A DNA stretch of 64,000 nt from Catalimonadaceae bacterium JC749 (GTDB taxonomy: Bacteria; Bacteroidota; Bacteroidia; Cytophagales; Cyclobacteriaceae). The notes under the pieces are model-generated. The model was not told where the DNA came from, did no database searches, and saw only the letters and a list, made by a program, of their open reading frames with translations. The stretch's first letter is position 1; the number at the start of each line of letters is the position of its first letter. Positions 63,443-64,000 of the stretch are shown here, one piece after another. The position numbers were made by a program, and so were the translations under genes. The stretch lies in the NCBI GenBank assembly GCA_021730635.1, contig JAJNNC010000015.1:62001-126000 (forward strand), given 5' to 3'.

Positions 63443-64000
63443 ATGATAGCACCCAAACCACAATGGTCCCTTCGCCTGTTGCGTTGGTACTGCCATCCGG
63501 ACTTTGAGGAAGATATCTCAGGGGATCTGGAAGAGCTGTTTCAGCAACGGCAGCAGCAGGTGGGACAGTACAAAGCCCGCTGGTTACTCCTGCGGGATGT
63601 GCTGGTACTTTGTCGTCCGGAAATCATCGGTCTGCCTCACTTTACTTACCCAACCAACCATACCGCCATGTTCCGCAATTACTTCATCCTCACCTGGCGT
63701 TCGCTGAAGAAAAGCAGGTTATACGCATTCATTAATATCCTAAGTCTGGCCATAGCTATGGCCGTAGTGATTTTGATTGCTGTTTTTGTAAGCTATGATT
63801 TAAGCTTCGATGAATATCCTCCCAATGATGGGCACATCTATCGACATACTGTTGAGTTGGTTGGTTCGGACTGGAACTCAGCCAAATCATTTCCTGGCCT
63901 TGGTCCTTATCTGCTTGACCATTATGGGCAGGTTGAGGATTTTACCAGAATTTATGCCACACCAGAAACTGGTTCCATTGTAACCCCTTTTCCCGGTCAG
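63443..64000 (+). CDS. ABC transporter permease with prefix domain, truncated by window end
   Basis: The frame is open from ATG 63443 to the window edge (186 codons). The prefix domain (SLRLLRWYCHPDFEEDISGD, then LEELFQQR) parallels that of the permease at 51415, including the helix KARWLLLRDVLVLCRPEIIG. The first membrane helix (YAFINILSLAIAMAVVILIA, about 92-111) and the start of the MacB-like periplasmic domain (SYDLSFDEYPPNDGHIYRHT) follow. It would be regulated by the adjacent PadR. The remaining two thirds lie beyond the window. Confidence 0.88.
   Translation, partial: MIAPKPQWSLRLLRWYCHPDFEEDISGDLEELFQQRQQQVGQYKARWLLLRDVLVLCRPEIIGLPHFTYPTNHTAMFRNYFILTWRSLKKSRLYAFINILSLAIAMAVVILIAVFVSYDLSFDEYPPNDGHIYRHTVELVGSDWNSAKSFPGLGPYLLDHYGQVEDFTRIYATPETGSIVTPFPGQ

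Overview
The window reads as chromosome of a polysaccharide-degrading Bacteroidota bacterium, most likely of the Cytophagales (inference). The support is two SusC/SusD pairs, an ECF sigma/FecR/STN-SusC set, periplasmic lipoproteins, and PadR/FtsX-type permease pairs. No rRNA, tRNA, CRISPR array, transposase or phage gene was seen.

Layout. (1) 1-1650, minus strand: the 5' part of an RND-efflux membrane-fusion lipoprotein and an ArsR repressor, with repeated AT-rich operator-like sites. (2) 1879-17617, plus: a GntR/FadR regulator and a compact sialic-acid operon. It holds a sialate lyase, SusC, SusD, sialidase, sulfatase, a second lyase-family aldolase, a second sulfatase, a second sialidase, and a sialate-mutarotase domain fused to a sodium symporter. 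(3) 17907-26245, plus: a small DMT permease, a Tat-exported TIM-barrel isomerase, then a catabolic operon of unknown substrate (CoA-acylating semialdehyde dehydrogenase, cyclase-family hydrolase, Zn dehydrogenase, SDR, transketolase, cupin), closed by a hairpin. (4) 26502-45556: an ECF sigma factor on the minus strand, then on plus a periplasmic oxidation locus: PQQ dehydrogenase, SMP-30-like protein, PVC-type cytochrome c protein, FecR, STN-SusC, SusD, terminator, second PQQ dehydrogenase, DUF1080/FG-GAP protein and an SBF-family transporter. (5) 45853-48572, minus: a TonB receptor and a YfiR-like protein. (6) 49261-64000: START protein, unknown lipoprotein, PadR/ABC permease pair (minus), GH30 glycosidase, second PVC-type cytochrome c protein, gamma-glutamyltransferase, glutathione-independent formaldehyde dehydrogenase, and a second PadR/ABC permease pair running off the right edge.

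How it fits together. In region 2, sialidases and sulfatases would strip a sulfated sialoglycan. SusC/D would import products across the outer membrane, the mutarotase-symporter fusion would convert and import the free sugar, and the lyase would cleave it. No ManNAc epimerase or kinase is present, so those steps lie elsewhere. In region 4, SusC/D import would feed periplasmic PQQ oxidation, lactone hydrolysis and electron transfer to c-type cytochromes.

Most unusual signals: the two PQQ dehydrogenase genes share an exact repeat of about 1.2 kb that starts at the start codon and ends abruptly inside the gene, in direct orientation around a 12.1-kb segment carrying FecR/SusC/SusD; a 13-codon lysine-rich leader ORF whose stop codon is the loop of a GC-rich hairpin just before the STN-SusC gene; the mutarotase-symporter fusion; and the uncharacterised transketolase operon.
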